A stretch of 64,000 bases of DNA from Christensenellaceae bacterium (GCA_948890655.1 CAQTYU010000003.1:62001-126000), one strand, 5' to 3'; numbered from the stretch's first letter, positions 38,567 through 47,516 are shown. Notes: a model not told the origin generated them from the letters alone. Numbers and translations are program-made.

Positions 38567-41383
38567 ATGGCAAACAAACCTGACAAAAATTATCCACCCA
38601 TAACTCCCACAACATATAAAGCCGCATTGCCGGCAAATACGGACTTTTATTTTGTTTCAGCGCGGACAATTTTTCCTTATGAGAAATCTGGAATAAGCTC
38701 TTCATCTTCGGACGAATATATTTTGGAGATATATGAAGATGGGCTACAAATTTCCCGTCATTATTATAAGGTGTATTATTTAGATGGATTTACAAGATAT
38801 ACAACAGGAGAAGATATAGGAGAAGTTGTTAAACTAAAAAATGGAAGTTCTTATAAGGTTGTATATACTTATAAATATCATAAAACAGTTGCTGGGGTAT
38901 CTCCTGACTTTGACAACGTCATTTTTTACAATTTTTCCGCAGTCGAAAACCGCCTTCCCCTCAAGCCTTGGACGATAACGGAAGTAATCAACCGCACTTT
39001 GGACCTTGCCGAGCCTATCCGCAAGGGCGAAAAGCCGAGGTTCAGGCTCAATGCAGTTCAAGCGCAGTTGTTCGATAAAATCCTTGCCCCGCAGTTCTCG
39101 TTCACCAAGCAGACCTTGCGAGAGTGCTTACAGGAAATCGGCAAAGTGGTGCACGGCGAACCGCGTTTAAAACCGAGTAATGAAGAGTTCACGTTTATAC
39201 AAACGCAAGACTTTGTAAACGGGAAAGCATACATCGGCTCTAACAATTTGGAGCCTTATAATATGAATGACGAGTACTTCGTGTTTATAGGAAGTAAGCC
39301 GTATAAGCTTGAAATAGAGATTGTGGCGGATAACGCAAACGACGATTATTATTTAGTCTTGGACGCCAAGCCCGATTACAACGGCGAACTGGCTGTGTTC
39401 TCGCGGGAAGATACCGACTATTTTTACGAAGTCAGTTATGATATGTTCGCCGCGCAAGAAAAGAGTGGAATTTGGACGAAGCCGTATATCCTTAAAACCG
39501 TTTCACAAGTAATCGACAGTTACACCGCGTGGCTTGACAGCAACGCCGAGAACCTCGTCAATCAGCTCGATAAATATTCGGGCGTAATCGTGGAACCGTA
39601 CCGTAACGGCGCAAAGACGGTGCGAACGGAAAACCTTTACGTGCGCATTGAAGAGGGGAATATGATTATCCCCACGCAGTACCCCATTTACACGGTGGAC
39701 AAGCTCGAATATGTTTATGTTGAAGATAACAAGGTGAAGTCGGTTGATATAACGCCGTGGCTGTTTGAGCGTTCGGTTTACGATACGGAGTTATCGTCTT
39801 ACGCAGAGCAGTACCCTTATTCAAAGGCTTACGCGCTGTGGTTCAGCCAAGGCTCTAAAAATATTCAAGGGCTTAATTTCAAGGTGGATGCGGCGGTTGC
39901 GGCGGTATTTAAAAATTACGCCATAACTAACATTCTGCACCAAGCCATAAGCGATAGTTACAACATTCCCGAATATCCCACAATGGCGTTCAGAGTAACA
40001 TATACGCCGTTCTATAATGCTCGCGTGGCGCAAACTAAACCGAATTACAAGGAGTTTAACCGCCCTGCCGCGCTGATATTCAACCAACAGGCAAATATCG
40101 TAGAGAGCCGCTATTACGGCGAGAATTTAAAGGGCGCCGTGGCGAGAATAGGCAATATTGATTTATCGCTTACTTACAGACTTTATCTCATATCGGATAT
40201 ACCCCAAGCGGGGCAAATGTACGACGATAACTATTACATATCCGCTGTTTCGGTTGAATACTTGCCGACGTGCATTCTTTGCACGATAGGACTTTCAAGG
40301 GATTTTAACAGGCTTTCGGCATACATAGGAATTAACTCTGAAAAGAGATATTCCGAGGTGTCGCAAACGCAGGCAGTTGAGCGCAACACACTGTGGCGGG
40401 AGTATATCGTGGTGGGAGATTCTGAACCGTACGACAGTGATTCAATAATCGGTTCTACAATGATTGAAGCAATAGCTGCTACGTTTACGCAAGAAGGCGA
40501 TTATAAACCGCTGACGAGCGTTGCCGCATGGGGACAATCCTATAACGGCAACGATTTAAATGTTGTAAGCTTGCCCGTTATTTCTTCGGCTTTCGGTAAC
40601 TCGATTTCATTCAGTTGGACTTATGAAGATAATTACTCCGCCGGGGCGATTTCGCATTACGAAAATGTTACTAACGGGGCGCAGGGGTATTTCCAAAATA
40701 ATTATCCTTACGGTGATTATTACGGCAGAATATATTATTATCAATTTGATTTAAAGACGCAAGGGCGGCGGGGTGGATATGCTACGCTTACGCAAATAGG
40801 GCTTGATTTGCCTATGACCACGAAGCCAGTTGCTTCAGAAGGTTACGTTGTGGCTATGGGCGGTGTCTCTTACCTCTTACGCAAGGATAACAGAGAAGTA
40901 CTTCAATGCAATTTCCAAATCGACTTCGTAACGAATACCGATATAATAATCGGTTCGGCACTTGCTTCTTATTGCCCCGCCGTGCGCGGTATTGATAACA
41001 AGCTTGCAGCGAAGTTATACGTATTCCCGACTGAACTGAATAAGTTTACGGACCATATAGAAGCGTGGGAAGATGTGAAGCTTTCAGAGTTGCCAAGCGA
41101 AGATATAAGTGTAACTGTAACGAGAAGTGGATATTTTACAGTTGAAGCGGAGAAATTCCCTGCAAGCGGCAAAAGCTGGGCAATCGTAACGGCACAAACT
41201 GAACTGCCCGCTGAAGAAGTGGAAAATGAAAAGGGCGAACAATTCGCGCAGACACAAACGGTGGGCGGTGATTTGCTCATAGGGCAGAATAAAGAAGTAA
41301 CGGCGGGACAAGCGTTCACGCCGATTTATTTTACTGCAAAGCACGAAATTTTTGACAGGACCGTCTGGAAGGACAACCTGTAA
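38567..41383 (+). CDS. large tail/baseplate hub protein (938 aa)
   Basis: 938 residues, beta-rich, rich in Tyr and Asn, without signal peptide. Residues 1-45 are the duplicated segment. After a variable loop (about 45-110) it continues PLKPWTITEVINRTLDLAEPIRKG and a long region typical of phage baseplate or tail-tip proteins. The C-terminal domain (after about 790) is beta-rich with VTVTRSGYFTVEAEKF. The position before the BppU-like gene supports a tail hub. No protease or lysin motif was found. Confidence 0.7.
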   Translation: MANKPDKNYPPITPTTYKAALPANTDFYFVSARTIFPYEKSGISSSSSDEYILEIYEDGLQISRHYYKVYYLDGFTRYTTGEDIGEVVKLKNGSSYKVVYTYKYHKTVAGVSPDFDNVIFYNFSAVENRLPLKPWTITEVINRTLDLAEPIRKGEKPRFRLNAVQAQLFDKILAPQFSFTKQTLRECLQEIGKVVHGEPRLKPSNEEFTFIQTQDFVNGKAYIGSNNLEPYNMNDEYFVFIGSKPYKLEIEIVADNANDDYYLVLDAKPDYNGELAVFSREDTDYFYEVSYDMFAAQEKSGIWTKPYILKTVSQVIDSYTAWLDSNAENLVNQLDKYSGVIVEPYRNGAKTVRTENLYVRIEEGNMIIPTQYPIYTVDKLEYVYVEDNKVKSVDITPWLFERSVYDTELSSYAEQYPYSKAYALWFSQGSKNIQGLNFKVDAAVAAVFKNYAITNILHQAISDSYNIPEYPTMAFRVTYTPFYNARVAQTKPNYKEFNRPAALIFNQQANIVESRYYGENLKGAVARIGNIDLSLTYRLYLISDIPQAGQMYDDNYYISAVSVEYLPTCILCTIGLSRDFNRLSAYIGINSEKRYSEVSQTQAVERNTLWREYIVVGDSEPYDSDSIIGSTMIEAIAATFTQEGDYKPLTSVAAWGQSYNGNDLNVVSLPVISSAFGNSISFSWTYEDNYSAGAISHYENVTNGAQGYFQNNYPYGDYYGRIYYYQFDLKTQGRRGGYATLTQIGLDLPMTTKPVASEGYVVAMGGVSYLLRKDNREVLQCNFQIDFVTNTDIIIGSALASYCPAVRGIDNKLAAKLYVFPTELNKFTDHIEAWEDVKLSELPSEDISVTVTRSGYFTVEAEKFPASGKSWAIVTAQTELPAEEVENEKGEQFAQTQTVGGDLLIGQNKEVTAGQAFTPIYFTAKHEIFDRTVWKDNL

Positions 41384-41398
41384 AGGAGATATAATAAA

Positions 41399-43510
41399 AT
41401 GATATTTTTTGTAGCAAACGACGGCACGGTGATGGAATCCGTGCCGTCTCCCGTTTACCAGGGTTCGGCAAACGCTAACGATATTTATCTTGTTGCACCG
41501 TTTGCCTCTAACCTGCAAGCGACGGTGGCGTTTAAACTGCCGAACGGCGTGCTGACGGAACAGTATGCACTGAAGCTTTTCGGCGAGTTAGAAGGCGTTA
41601 TAAACAAGCAGACAGGCAAGCCGTACTTGGGTTGGCAGTTCTCAATGCCGAACGAGATAACGCGTTATTACGGTGTTGTAACGGCGCAGTTCTTCTTTTA
41701 TGCGGCTGACAGCACGGTTGTGATTTCCACAAGTTCGGTAACGTTCACCGTGGGGCGCGGCGTGCCCGAAATTTTACCAAATACTCCGACTGCGGATATC
41801 TACGAAACGATTCTCTCGAATTTGTCATCGATTCAACAGCAGCTCGATAATGGAACGTTTACGGCAAAATCAATTTACGCGTGGAATTCTGCTTATACAT
41901 ACGGCGCGGGCGAGCTTGTATTTTATCCGCAGAAGGGCGAATATGGGGTGTTCTTGAAATCACTCACTGATAACAACAAAGCGGAGCCTTACGTTAACGG
42001 TGAGTTGGATAGTGCAAACTGGTTGCTTGTTTCGGACTTTAATATTCTTACGGAGCTTTACTCGCTTAAAGGCGATATTTTGGACGCTGTGCAGGAATCG
42101 CGGGAAAATGCGCAGGCGGCAGGGCAGTCTGCAAGCGCGGCGGCAAGTTCTTCCCAGCAAGCCGCACAGAGCGCAACTGCTGCGGAAAACGCCGCACAGC
42201 GTATTGAAAGCCAAGCGCAGTACCTTGAAGGCGTGAAAGACGGCACGATTGCAGTCCCCAAAGCAACGAGTGATGGGAATGGGGAAAACATTGCAGAGCA
42301 TTTTGAAACTATCGAAAGTTACATTCCATCGTCAACGTCTGCTGAAAATCAGCTTGCAGACAAAGCGTTCGTCAATTCGACGGTCAACAATATGTCCGCA
42401 TTTTATATAACATATACGCAAGGCAGCGCAACTGAAATGGGTCAAGCGTTTCCTACGCAAGCAAGTTTATTAAATGCGACAACATTTTATTCTGGAACGC
42501 AGGTTCGAGTCCCTACACAAAATGATTATGCTACAGTATTAGCTGACGAAACTCAGCCGAAAGGCGTGGATGGTAGTTATCCCACGACGAGGTACACCTA
42601 TCAGACCGACACGCAAAACGGCACATACCCCAACGGACAATGGGATTTTCAGTATGTAGTGAACAATACCTCACTTACGCAGGCGCAAGTGGACGCAATT
42701 AACAGCGGGATAACGGCGCAAAAAATTTCCGATTTGGACAATGCGACCGCAGCTAAGTATACGAAGCCTTCTACGGGTATACCCGAAAGCGATTTGTCAT
42801 CTGGTGTTCAGACGAAACTAAATAAAATGGGTGGCGTTACAGGCGTTAAAGGTGCAAACGAAACAACATATCGCACGGGCAATGTCAATCTTACTGCGGA
42901 GGATATAGGGGCACCCGAAGCGAAAAATACTATATATGGCGCCAATCCAAAAGATTTGGATTTAAATATGGAATTTGACGACGAATTCCTTTTGGCGCAC
43001 GGCTATATGGGTTCGATACATGTCAACGGTAATCCTGATTGGTATAATCTTATTAATGTAAGACATCGTAACGGTGAAGGCGACGGTAATTTATATGGCT
43101 TGCAAATAAGAAAAGCGTTAACTGCTACAGGTTCCCCTCTTCAATATCGTGCGCAAACGGGTGGAGATTGGGAGGCATGGGAGACAGTATATTCTCCAAG
43201 CAATCCGCCGTATGAAACAGGCAATAATTTAGGCACTAATTGGATTCGATTTAAGAGCGGAGTACAAATTTGCTGGGGATATTTTAATAATGGTTCAAAC
43301 ACCAGAGATAAAGTGTTTCAGGTGTCTTTTGGGAAGGCATTTTCTGCACCTCCCTGTTTAGTTTTAACAAGCGGTAAAACAGATGGCGATTCGTCGTATC
43401 GTTCGACTTATAGCAATTATTATCAGATAACTAACACTTGGGCAAATGTGGGATGGTATGGAGAAAATGCCAGCTCTTTATGCTGGATAGCTATCGGAAC
43501 ATATGCATAA
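41399..43510 (+). CDS. tail fibre/receptor-binding protein (BppU-like N-terminus)
   Basis: 703 residues. Residues about 1-130 match the BppU/DUF2479 start of baseplate proteins (IFFVANDGTVMESVP, FKLPNGVLTEQYALKL). A coiled coil rich in Ala, Gln and Ser (about 235-275, ENAQAAGQSASAAASSSQQA) follows, then a fibre region with repeated GNVNLTAEDIGAPEA and the receptor-binding tip (about 600-703) with FKSGVQICWGYF and the closing CWIAIGTYA, typical of gp53-like fibre ends. It should set host range. No reverse transcriptase or template repeat was found, so no diversity-generating system. Confidence 0.75.
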   Translation: MIFFVANDGTVMESVPSPVYQGSANANDIYLVAPFASNLQATVAFKLPNGVLTEQYALKLFGELEGVINKQTGKPYLGWQFSMPNEITRYYGVVTAQFFFYAADSTVVISTSSVTFTVGRGVPEILPNTPTADIYETILSNLSSIQQQLDNGTFTAKSIYAWNSAYTYGAGELVFYPQKGEYGVFLKSLTDNNKAEPYVNGELDSANWLLVSDFNILTELYSLKGDILDAVQESRENAQAAGQSASAAASSSQQAAQSATAAENAAQRIESQAQYLEGVKDGTIAVPKATSDGNGENIAEHFETIESYIPSSTSAENQLADKAFVNSTVNNMSAFYITYTQGSATEMGQAFPTQASLLNATTFYSGTQVRVPTQNDYATVLADETQPKGVDGSYPTTRYTYQTDTQNGTYPNGQWDFQYVVNNTSLTQAQVDAINSGITAQKISDLDNATAAKYTKPSTGIPESDLSSGVQTKLNKMGGVTGVKGANETTYRTGNVNLTAEDIGAPEAKNTIYGANPKDLDLNMEFDDEFLLAHGYMGSIHVNGNPDWYNLINVRHRNGEGDGNLYGLQIRKALTATGSPLQYRAQTGGDWEAWETVYSPSNPPYETGNNLGTNWIRFKSGVQICWGYFNNGSNTRDKVFQVSFGKAFSAPPCLVLTSGKTDGDSSYRSTYSNYYQITNTWANVGWYGENASSLCWIAIGTYA

Positions 43511-43529
43511 TAACGGAGGGAATTTAAAT

Positions 43530-43868
43530 ATGAGTTATAAAATTGGAGATATATTTGGCGAAGACGAAGAGTATTCGGAAAGAGCGGATTTTTGTAATAA
43601 AAACGGTTACATAATCAAAGAAATAGAATCCAGCGGGGATAACCGAAGATTTCAAATACAGGCACCGCCCGCACCTACGCAGGAAGAAGTAAAAGAGAGA
43701 TTGCGTTACCGCCGTGAAGCCGAGTGTTTTCCCATAATAAACCGTGGGGAATTTTGGTATAAAACTTTGACGGAAGCACAAAAGACCGAACTTAATGAAT
43801 GGTATACGGCGTGGCTTAATGTGACGGAATCGCTTACTATGCCTAACAAGCCCGAGTGGCTGAAATAA
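43530..43868 (+). CDS. small tail-associated protein (112 aa)
   Basis: ATG 43530 has GGAGGG upstream; an earlier start at 43503 lies in the previous gene. YKIGDIFGEDEEYSERADFC starts it, and a conserved segment RRREAECFPIINRGEFWYKTL-like (YRREAECFPIINRGEFWYKT) with NEWYTAWLNVTESLTMP follows. This pattern is common downstream of tail-fibre genes in phages of Clostridia, though its role is unknown to me. Confidence 0.7.
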   Translation: MSYKIGDIFGEDEEYSERADFCNKNGYIIKEIESSGDNRRFQIQAPPAPTQEEVKERLRYRREAECFPIINRGEFWYKTLTEAQKTELNEWYTAWLNVTESLTMPNKPEWLK

Positions 43869-43886
43869 TCTAGAGGAGATAAAGAA

Positions 43887-44462
43887 ATGAAAATAATAAA
43901 ATTAAAAAGCAACGGCTTAGGGCGGTACGACGACGTATCGCCTTTTATCATTACGGACAACAAGCTTGAAATAAAGGTTGAGCTACCGAACTATAACGGC
44001 GAGTTCTACCTTGTTACGGAAAACAACGGCAAGTCGGACAAGCGGCTTTTGCCGCGTAACGGCACGGTTACGCTTGAACGCCTCACCGCGGGCGAGCTGA
44101 ACGCCGCCGTAAAACACTACTTAAAGGGCGCGCTTATACGAGAGTACAAGGTGGAGCCGCTTTTATTAAAGGAAGTAGACGGCAATCTTTCAACTCTGCC
44201 TGAAATCGAAGCTCTTACCCGCCGAATATGCGGGCTTGAATGCGCTTTTAAGGAATATACGGAAAGCACCGAAGAGCGAGAAAAGACGCGCGAAACCACG
44301 TTTAATAAGCGACTGGATGAAGCGCGTGTAACGCTGTCCGCATTATTACGGTTTGCGTATGACGATTTTAAAAACAACGTGTATCTCGGTGGCGGTTCTG
44401 AAAAGGACTTTAACGCCAAGTACGGACTTGATTATGGAAAAGGAGAAAACGAAAATGACTAA
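43887..44462 (+). CDS. phage structural protein (191 aa)
   Basis: KIIKLKSNGLGRYDDVSPFIITDNKLEIK, a beta-rich N-terminal half like baseplate proteins (YNGEFYLVTENNGKSDK), then a helical, charged C-terminal half (ESTEEREKTRETTFNKRLDE). It follows the tail-fibre gene and precedes the lysis-region genes, overlapping the next start by eight bases. Function unknown. Confidence 0.6.
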   Translation: MKIIKLKSNGLGRYDDVSPFIITDNKLEIKVELPNYNGEFYLVTENNGKSDKRLLPRNGTVTLERLTAGELNAAVKHYLKGALIREYKVEPLLLKEVDGNLSTLPEIEALTRRICGLECAFKEYTESTEEREKTRETTFNKRLDEARVTLSALLRFAYDDFKNNVYLGGGSEKDFNAKYGLDYGKGENEND

Positions 44463-45060
44463 AATCAAAAAGGTAATTTTGGCGTTGCTTGCGGCGGCGC
44501 TGTTAATTTTTATCTGCACCGGCGCGGTTTTGCCGGTTTCCGCGGACACGGCGGAAGAAACGGTTACAGCCGAAGAGCAGACCGTTACCCCCGATATATC
44601 AGGCGGTTACGGCGATTTGCAAACCGTTTCCGAGAGCTTTTTGCAGTATTTAAAGGATAAGTACGGCGAGGACTACGAGTTTTACTATAGCCAAATAATA
44701 GAGCGCTGGGGTAGCGTGGAGGCTTATTTGTTATCGCTAGGCGAAAGGTTGCCCGAAGAGTATAAAAGCGGCTGGGATAGATTTGTGGATTGGCTGGGCG
44801 AATATTCCGTAATCTGGGCGCCGGCGCTTGCCGTGGCGATAGTTATAATAGTTGCGGTTATCGGCAAGAAGTCTTTCAATAAGCTTGTGGACAGGATAGT
44901 GAACGGCAAGCTTGCGCCAGTAATAAAGGAGCTGAACTCGCAGTCCGCGGCAACCGTTTCGATTATGCGCGCGCAGAGGGCACTACTTGGTAATAACGAA
45001 AGATTCGCAGAGAACGTAAAAGAGCTTGAAAGCGCGGAGGATGAGCTTAAAAATGGCTAA
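44455..45060 (+). CDS. exported membrane protein of the lysis region (201 aa)
   Basis: ATG 44455 with AAGGAG upstream; an in-frame start at 44353 falls within the previous gene. Signal peptide (KKVILALLAAALLIFICTGAV), an acidic exported part with YLKDKYGEDYEFYYSQIIERWGSVE, a membrane helix (about 118-138, VIWAPALAVAIVIIVAVIG), then a charged cytosolic coiled coil (VKELESAEDEL). Such proteins after tail genes often belong to lysis or adsorption control, but no holin or lysin motif is visible. Confidence 0.55.
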   Translation: MTKIKKVILALLAAALLIFICTGAVLPVSADTAEETVTAEEQTVTPDISGGYGDLQTVSESFLQYLKDKYGEDYEFYYSQIIERWGSVEAYLLSLGERLPEEYKSGWDRFVDWLGEYSVIWAPALAVAIVIIVAVIGKKSFNKLVDRIVNGKLAPVIKELNSQSAATVSIMRAQRALLGNNERFAENVKELESAEDELKNG

Positions 45061-45499
45061 GTACAAGACTTATAAAAAAGAAAAACACATTTACTTCGTG
45101 TTGTCTATAATAGTATACTTTCTACCGTTCACCGTTGTGGCGGCGTGTCTCTTACCCTTTTTAAAAGCCGCCGAAGGTTTTAAGGTGGCAGCGGGGTTTG
45201 CGATTGCCGCAATAAACGCAATTCCCTTTTTGATGGGGATATTCCGCTCGCTGTTCGTGCACTTCCCTATGCTTAATGTGTTGGCGGTGGTGTTTTTAAT
45301 GCTTGCCGCGTTCTTTAAAACAGACGTGTTCAGCGGCTTTGCGGATAAGCTGTGCTGGATAGAGCTGTCTGCGGCGGTGGGTAGTATAGCAAGCTGTATT
45401 CTTTGGGCGAAGTACAAAAAATATTCCGGTTACAGCAAGACGATGAAGGCGACGATTAAGAGCGGTGCGTTTATAACCAGGGAGGATAATGGTGATTAA
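45053..45499 (+). CDS. four-helix membrane protein (148 aa)
   Basis: ATG 45053 inside the previous stop region. Four hydrophobic helices (about 13-40, 46-65, 68-88, 94-118), a short basic N-terminus and a basic C-terminus. Two- to four-helix membrane proteins at this position are usually holins, but no specific holin family was recognised. It overlaps both neighbours, so it is part of one unit. Confidence 0.55.
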   Translation: MAKYKTYKKEKHIYFVLSIIVYFLPFTVVAACLLPFLKAAEGFKVAAGFAIAAINAIPFLMGIFRSLFVHFPMLNVLAVVFLMLAAFFKTDVFSGFADKLCWIELSAAVGSIASCILWAKYKKYSGYSKTMKATIKSGAFITREDNGD

Positions 45500-46412
45500 G
45501 AACGAAAACAAAATAGCGGAAGAAGTACGCAACGTCAACGAAAAGTTAAAGGCGCGAAGTTTTTCGGACTACGTAGACGTGTTTACGATAATCGTCGTGG
45601 TGATAATGTTTGCCTCAATGGTTGTTGCGTTCCTTGTAAACTTCGTGTTTACGCTGGAAATTAATCTGCAACAGATTGCGGTCGACGCGGTTTTAATCTC
45701 GGCGTGCACGACAGCTATATATTTAATGGTGCGCGCCTATGCGATGCGCAAGGGCAGAAAGACTGAACTTTGGAAGAAAGCAGAAGAGGAAGTGCAGAAA
45801 AGCGGTAAGGCTATCCGCGATAGCGGAGCGGCAAAGTATATTCCAAAGTATTGCCGCGCCTGGGAAGAAGAACGCTACGTAGAAACGGTTTCAGGTGTTC
45901 TGGGCGCGGTTGGGATAACTTATGAAGAGTTTAAAGAGAAGTACTCAAAACTGTCTATAAAGGAAATTAAGCGCGGAGGCTTTGACTTAACCGACTTTCA
46001 GCTTAAAGCGGTTATAAAAGCAAAGCGTGTCAAGCGGTTAAAGTTCAACGAGCGATATTTCTACGTAAATGCAGAAAGCAGTCACGGCAGAACTCGCTCA
46101 CCAAGTAGCGGGCTGACGGCGCGGCAGATTAATAATCTCACCGCCGGTCGGATTGTGCTTACGTCAATTCTGACGTCGTTCCTTTCTGCAACGCTTTTGT
46201 ACGACGTAGTTTTTAACTTTTCCGTTGAGGCGGTTATCCAATGTATCATAAAAATAACCATAACGATTTTCTTTGGTGCCGTCGGTATGCTGGGCGGGTA
46301 TAACCACGCGGTCGTGCGTGAAGTTAACGAAATGAAAGCCAAGTCCGACGACATTCAGGACCTCTTGAAGTGGTGCGAAGAGCAGAAACCCGCGGATAAT
46401 TTCCAAAATTAA
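45489..46412 (+). CDS. membrane protein of prophage right end (307 aa)
   Basis: 307 residues: two helices at about 30-52 and 60-84, a long charged cytosolic part (about 85-215, with KKAEEEVQKSGKAIRDSGAAK and a basic FNERYFYVNAESSHGRTRSP), and two helices at about 222-240 and 250-270. ATG 45489 with GGAGG. It is the last gene before attR. Proteins of this type occur at the same place in many Clostridia prophages. Function unknown. Confidence 0.55.
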   Translation: MVIKNENKIAEEVRNVNEKLKARSFSDYVDVFTIIVVVIMFASMVVAFLVNFVFTLEINLQQIAVDAVLISACTTAIYLMVRAYAMRKGRKTELWKKAEEEVQKSGKAIRDSGAAKYIPKYCRAWEEERYVETVSGVLGAVGITYEEFKEKYSKLSIKEIKRGGFDLTDFQLKAVIKAKRVKRLKFNERYFYVNAESSHGRTRSPSSGLTARQINNLTAGRIVLTSILTSFLSATLLYDVVFNFSVEAVIQCIIKITITIFFGAVGMLGGYNHAVVREVNEMKAKSDDIQDLLKWCEEQKPADNFQN

Positions 46413-46426
46413 ATAGTAAAATTAAG

Positions 46427-46454
46427 GCGGCGCAGAATATGCGCCGCTTTTTTT
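46427..46454 (+). terminator. terminator of prophage late operon
   Basis: GCGGCGCA (46427-46434), loop, TGCGCCGC (46440-46447), then seven T. Confidence 0.85.
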
Positions 46455-46598
46455 GTTGTCTAAAATATTAATGGCTGTACCACGTGATAATTTTTAGTAT
46501 TCCAATTATGTGCCATGCACACCAAAAAACACAATATATAGTGTTTATAATTAAAAAATACCACTAGATATAGTGGTATTTTTGCTTGGTGGAGATAT
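46455..46598. other. non-coding right end of prophage
   Basis: Contains a palindromic AT-rich hairpin AAAAATACCACTA-GATA-TAGTGGTATTTTT (46553-46583 region), AACAC/GTGTT around 46530-46546, and the TGTACCAC and TGTGCCA motifs that resemble the arm-type sites near attL. No open frame was found. Probably the integrase and excision protein binding region. Confidence 0.5.
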
Positions 46599-46603
46599 GG
46601 GGA
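46599..46603 (+). repeat. attR core (GGGGA)
   Basis: The right junction of the prophage, matching 20202-20206 in the same codon phase of the split dehydrogenase. Sequence after it (ATACAACGCC) continues the dehydrogenase frame as EYNASVAAGGW. Confidence 0.7.
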
Positions 46604-47201
46604 ATACAACGCCTCGGTTGCGGCGGGCGGCTGGGTGAAAAGCGATAATTTTTGCTATTACCTCGGCACGATGCGCGAGATTTACGGAAAGAATTTCGGC
46701 GTGTACGGTTACGGGAATATAGGTAAAGCCGTGGCGAAGGTTGCCGAAGCCTTTGGCGCGAACGTTTTTGTGTGCACAAGAACGGTTCCCGAAAACTGCG
46801 CGTATAAGACGGTTGGCTTTGAAGAGATGCTGAAGACCTGCGATATAATTTCGCTGCACTGCCCTTTGACGGGGAGTACGGCGAAAATGATTAACCGCAG
46901 CACGCTTGCGCTTATGAAAAGAGACGCGGTGCTTGTGAATACCGCGCGAGGCGGGCTTGTGGACGAAAGGGCGCTTGCCGAAGCTTTGAACGGCGGGAAA
47001 CTGGGCGGGGCTTGTCTGGACGTTGTTGACTGCGAGCCTATGACGGCGGATAATCCGCTTTTGGGCGCGAAAAACTGCATAATTACGCCGCATTCCGCCT
47101 GGCTTGCAAGAGAGACGAGGGAAAGGTTGTTCGGCATTGTTGCCGGAAACTTAAAGGCGTTTATCGAAGGTAAGCCGAGAAACGTTGTAAATAATAAATA
47201 A
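46604..47201 (+). pseudogene. D-2-hydroxyacid dehydrogenase, 3' half (split by prophage)
   Basis: Encodes the NAD-binding domain: the Rossmann motif GVYGYGNIGKAVAKVAEAFG, LHCPLTGSTAKMINRSTLALMK, NTARGGLVDERALAEAL (catalytic Arg) and TPHSAWLARETRERL (catalytic His). The N-terminal half lies 26.4 kb to the left. An internal GTG at 46635 could start a fragment of 188 residues, but no promoter or SD supports it. Excision of the prophage would give back the full gene. A strong terminator follows 47201. Confidence 0.9.
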
Positions 47202-47206
47202 AAGGT

Positions 47207-47242
47207 CGTCCGTTTCTTTTGTTGAAAGAAACGGACGAATTA
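47207..47242 (+). terminator. terminator of the interrupted operon
   Basis: GTCCGTTTCTTT, TGTTG loop, AAAGAAACGGAC, then an A/T-rich stretch (47207-47242). Perfect 12-bp stem after the dehydrogenase stop. Confidence 0.85.
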
Positions 47243-47306
47243 TTATTCTAACCGTAATTTTTACGGTTTGTAAGTTTTTTGAAAACAGGTTGTGTAATAT
47301 GGAGGT

Positions 47307-47516
47307 ATGGAAGAGTTTTTTGAAAGATTTAAAAAATTAAGAACCGGACACAATTTGTCACAGTCGAAAATTGCCGCGTGTTTGGGCGTGAAAGAGAAAA
47401 CCGTTTTGCAGTGGGAAAACGGTGAGAGACTGCCGAGAGTGAAACAAGCTGTTAAAATCAAAAAATTTTTTGACGTTTCGTTGGATTACTTATTGGGGTT
47501 AGCTGACGATGAATAA
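47307..47516 (+). CDS. XRE-family HTH transcriptional regulator
   Basis: 69 residues, a single HTH_3 domain (NLSQSKIAACLGVKEKTVLQWENGERLP) with the DVSLDYLLGLADDE end common to small Clostridia XRE proteins. The -10-like TAATAT ends six bases before ATG. GGAGG lies in those six bases but is only one base from the ATG, too close to act as SD. Probably leaderless. Alone between two terminators; target unknown. Confidence 0.8.
   Translation: MEEFFERFKKLRTGHNLSQSKIAACLGVKEKTVLQWENGERLPRVKQAVKIKKFFDVSLDYLLGLADDE

Larger units (their letters stand above)
37476..38687. repeat. tandem duplication of a cargo unit, period about 681 bp
   Basis: Unit 1 (37476-38156) and unit 2 (from 38157) share the same parts in order: an AGGACA-type hairpin, a minus-strand two-helix membrane protein gene, a minus-strand promoter TTGATT-17-TATTAT or TAGAAT, and the ribosome binding site and first 40 or so codons of the tail gene. 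The last part is nearly identical at DNA level (37863-38013 and 38541-38687), while the membrane genes have diverged strongly. Only unit 2 continues into a complete tail gene. Confidence 0.85.
20207..46603. mobile_element. prophage of about 26.4 kb integrated in a dehydrogenase gene
   Basis: The element begins with a tyrosine integrase and a CI-like repressor, then carries terminases, portal, capsid, connector, tail and membrane genes, mostly on the plus strand. It ends 190 bases after the last gene. Both ends lie in the same dehydrogenase codon. The gene order is that of tailed phages of Gram-positive bacteria. No replication genes, tape measure or endolysin were recognised, and cro looks truncated, so it may be defective, satellite-like or unusually compact. 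AT-rich cargo genes stand out at about 23.1-23.9 kb and 36.3-38.6 kb. Confidence 0.92.

Noticed and set aside
42500..42522. tRNA-like T-loop GCAGGTTCGAGTCCC
   Set aside because: It lies inside the tail-fibre gene in frame, and no acceptor, D or anticodon stems can be formed around it.
41399..43510. Possible diversity-generating retroelement at the tail fibre
   Set aside because: No reverse transcriptase gene and no template repeat copy of the fibre end were found anywhere in the window.
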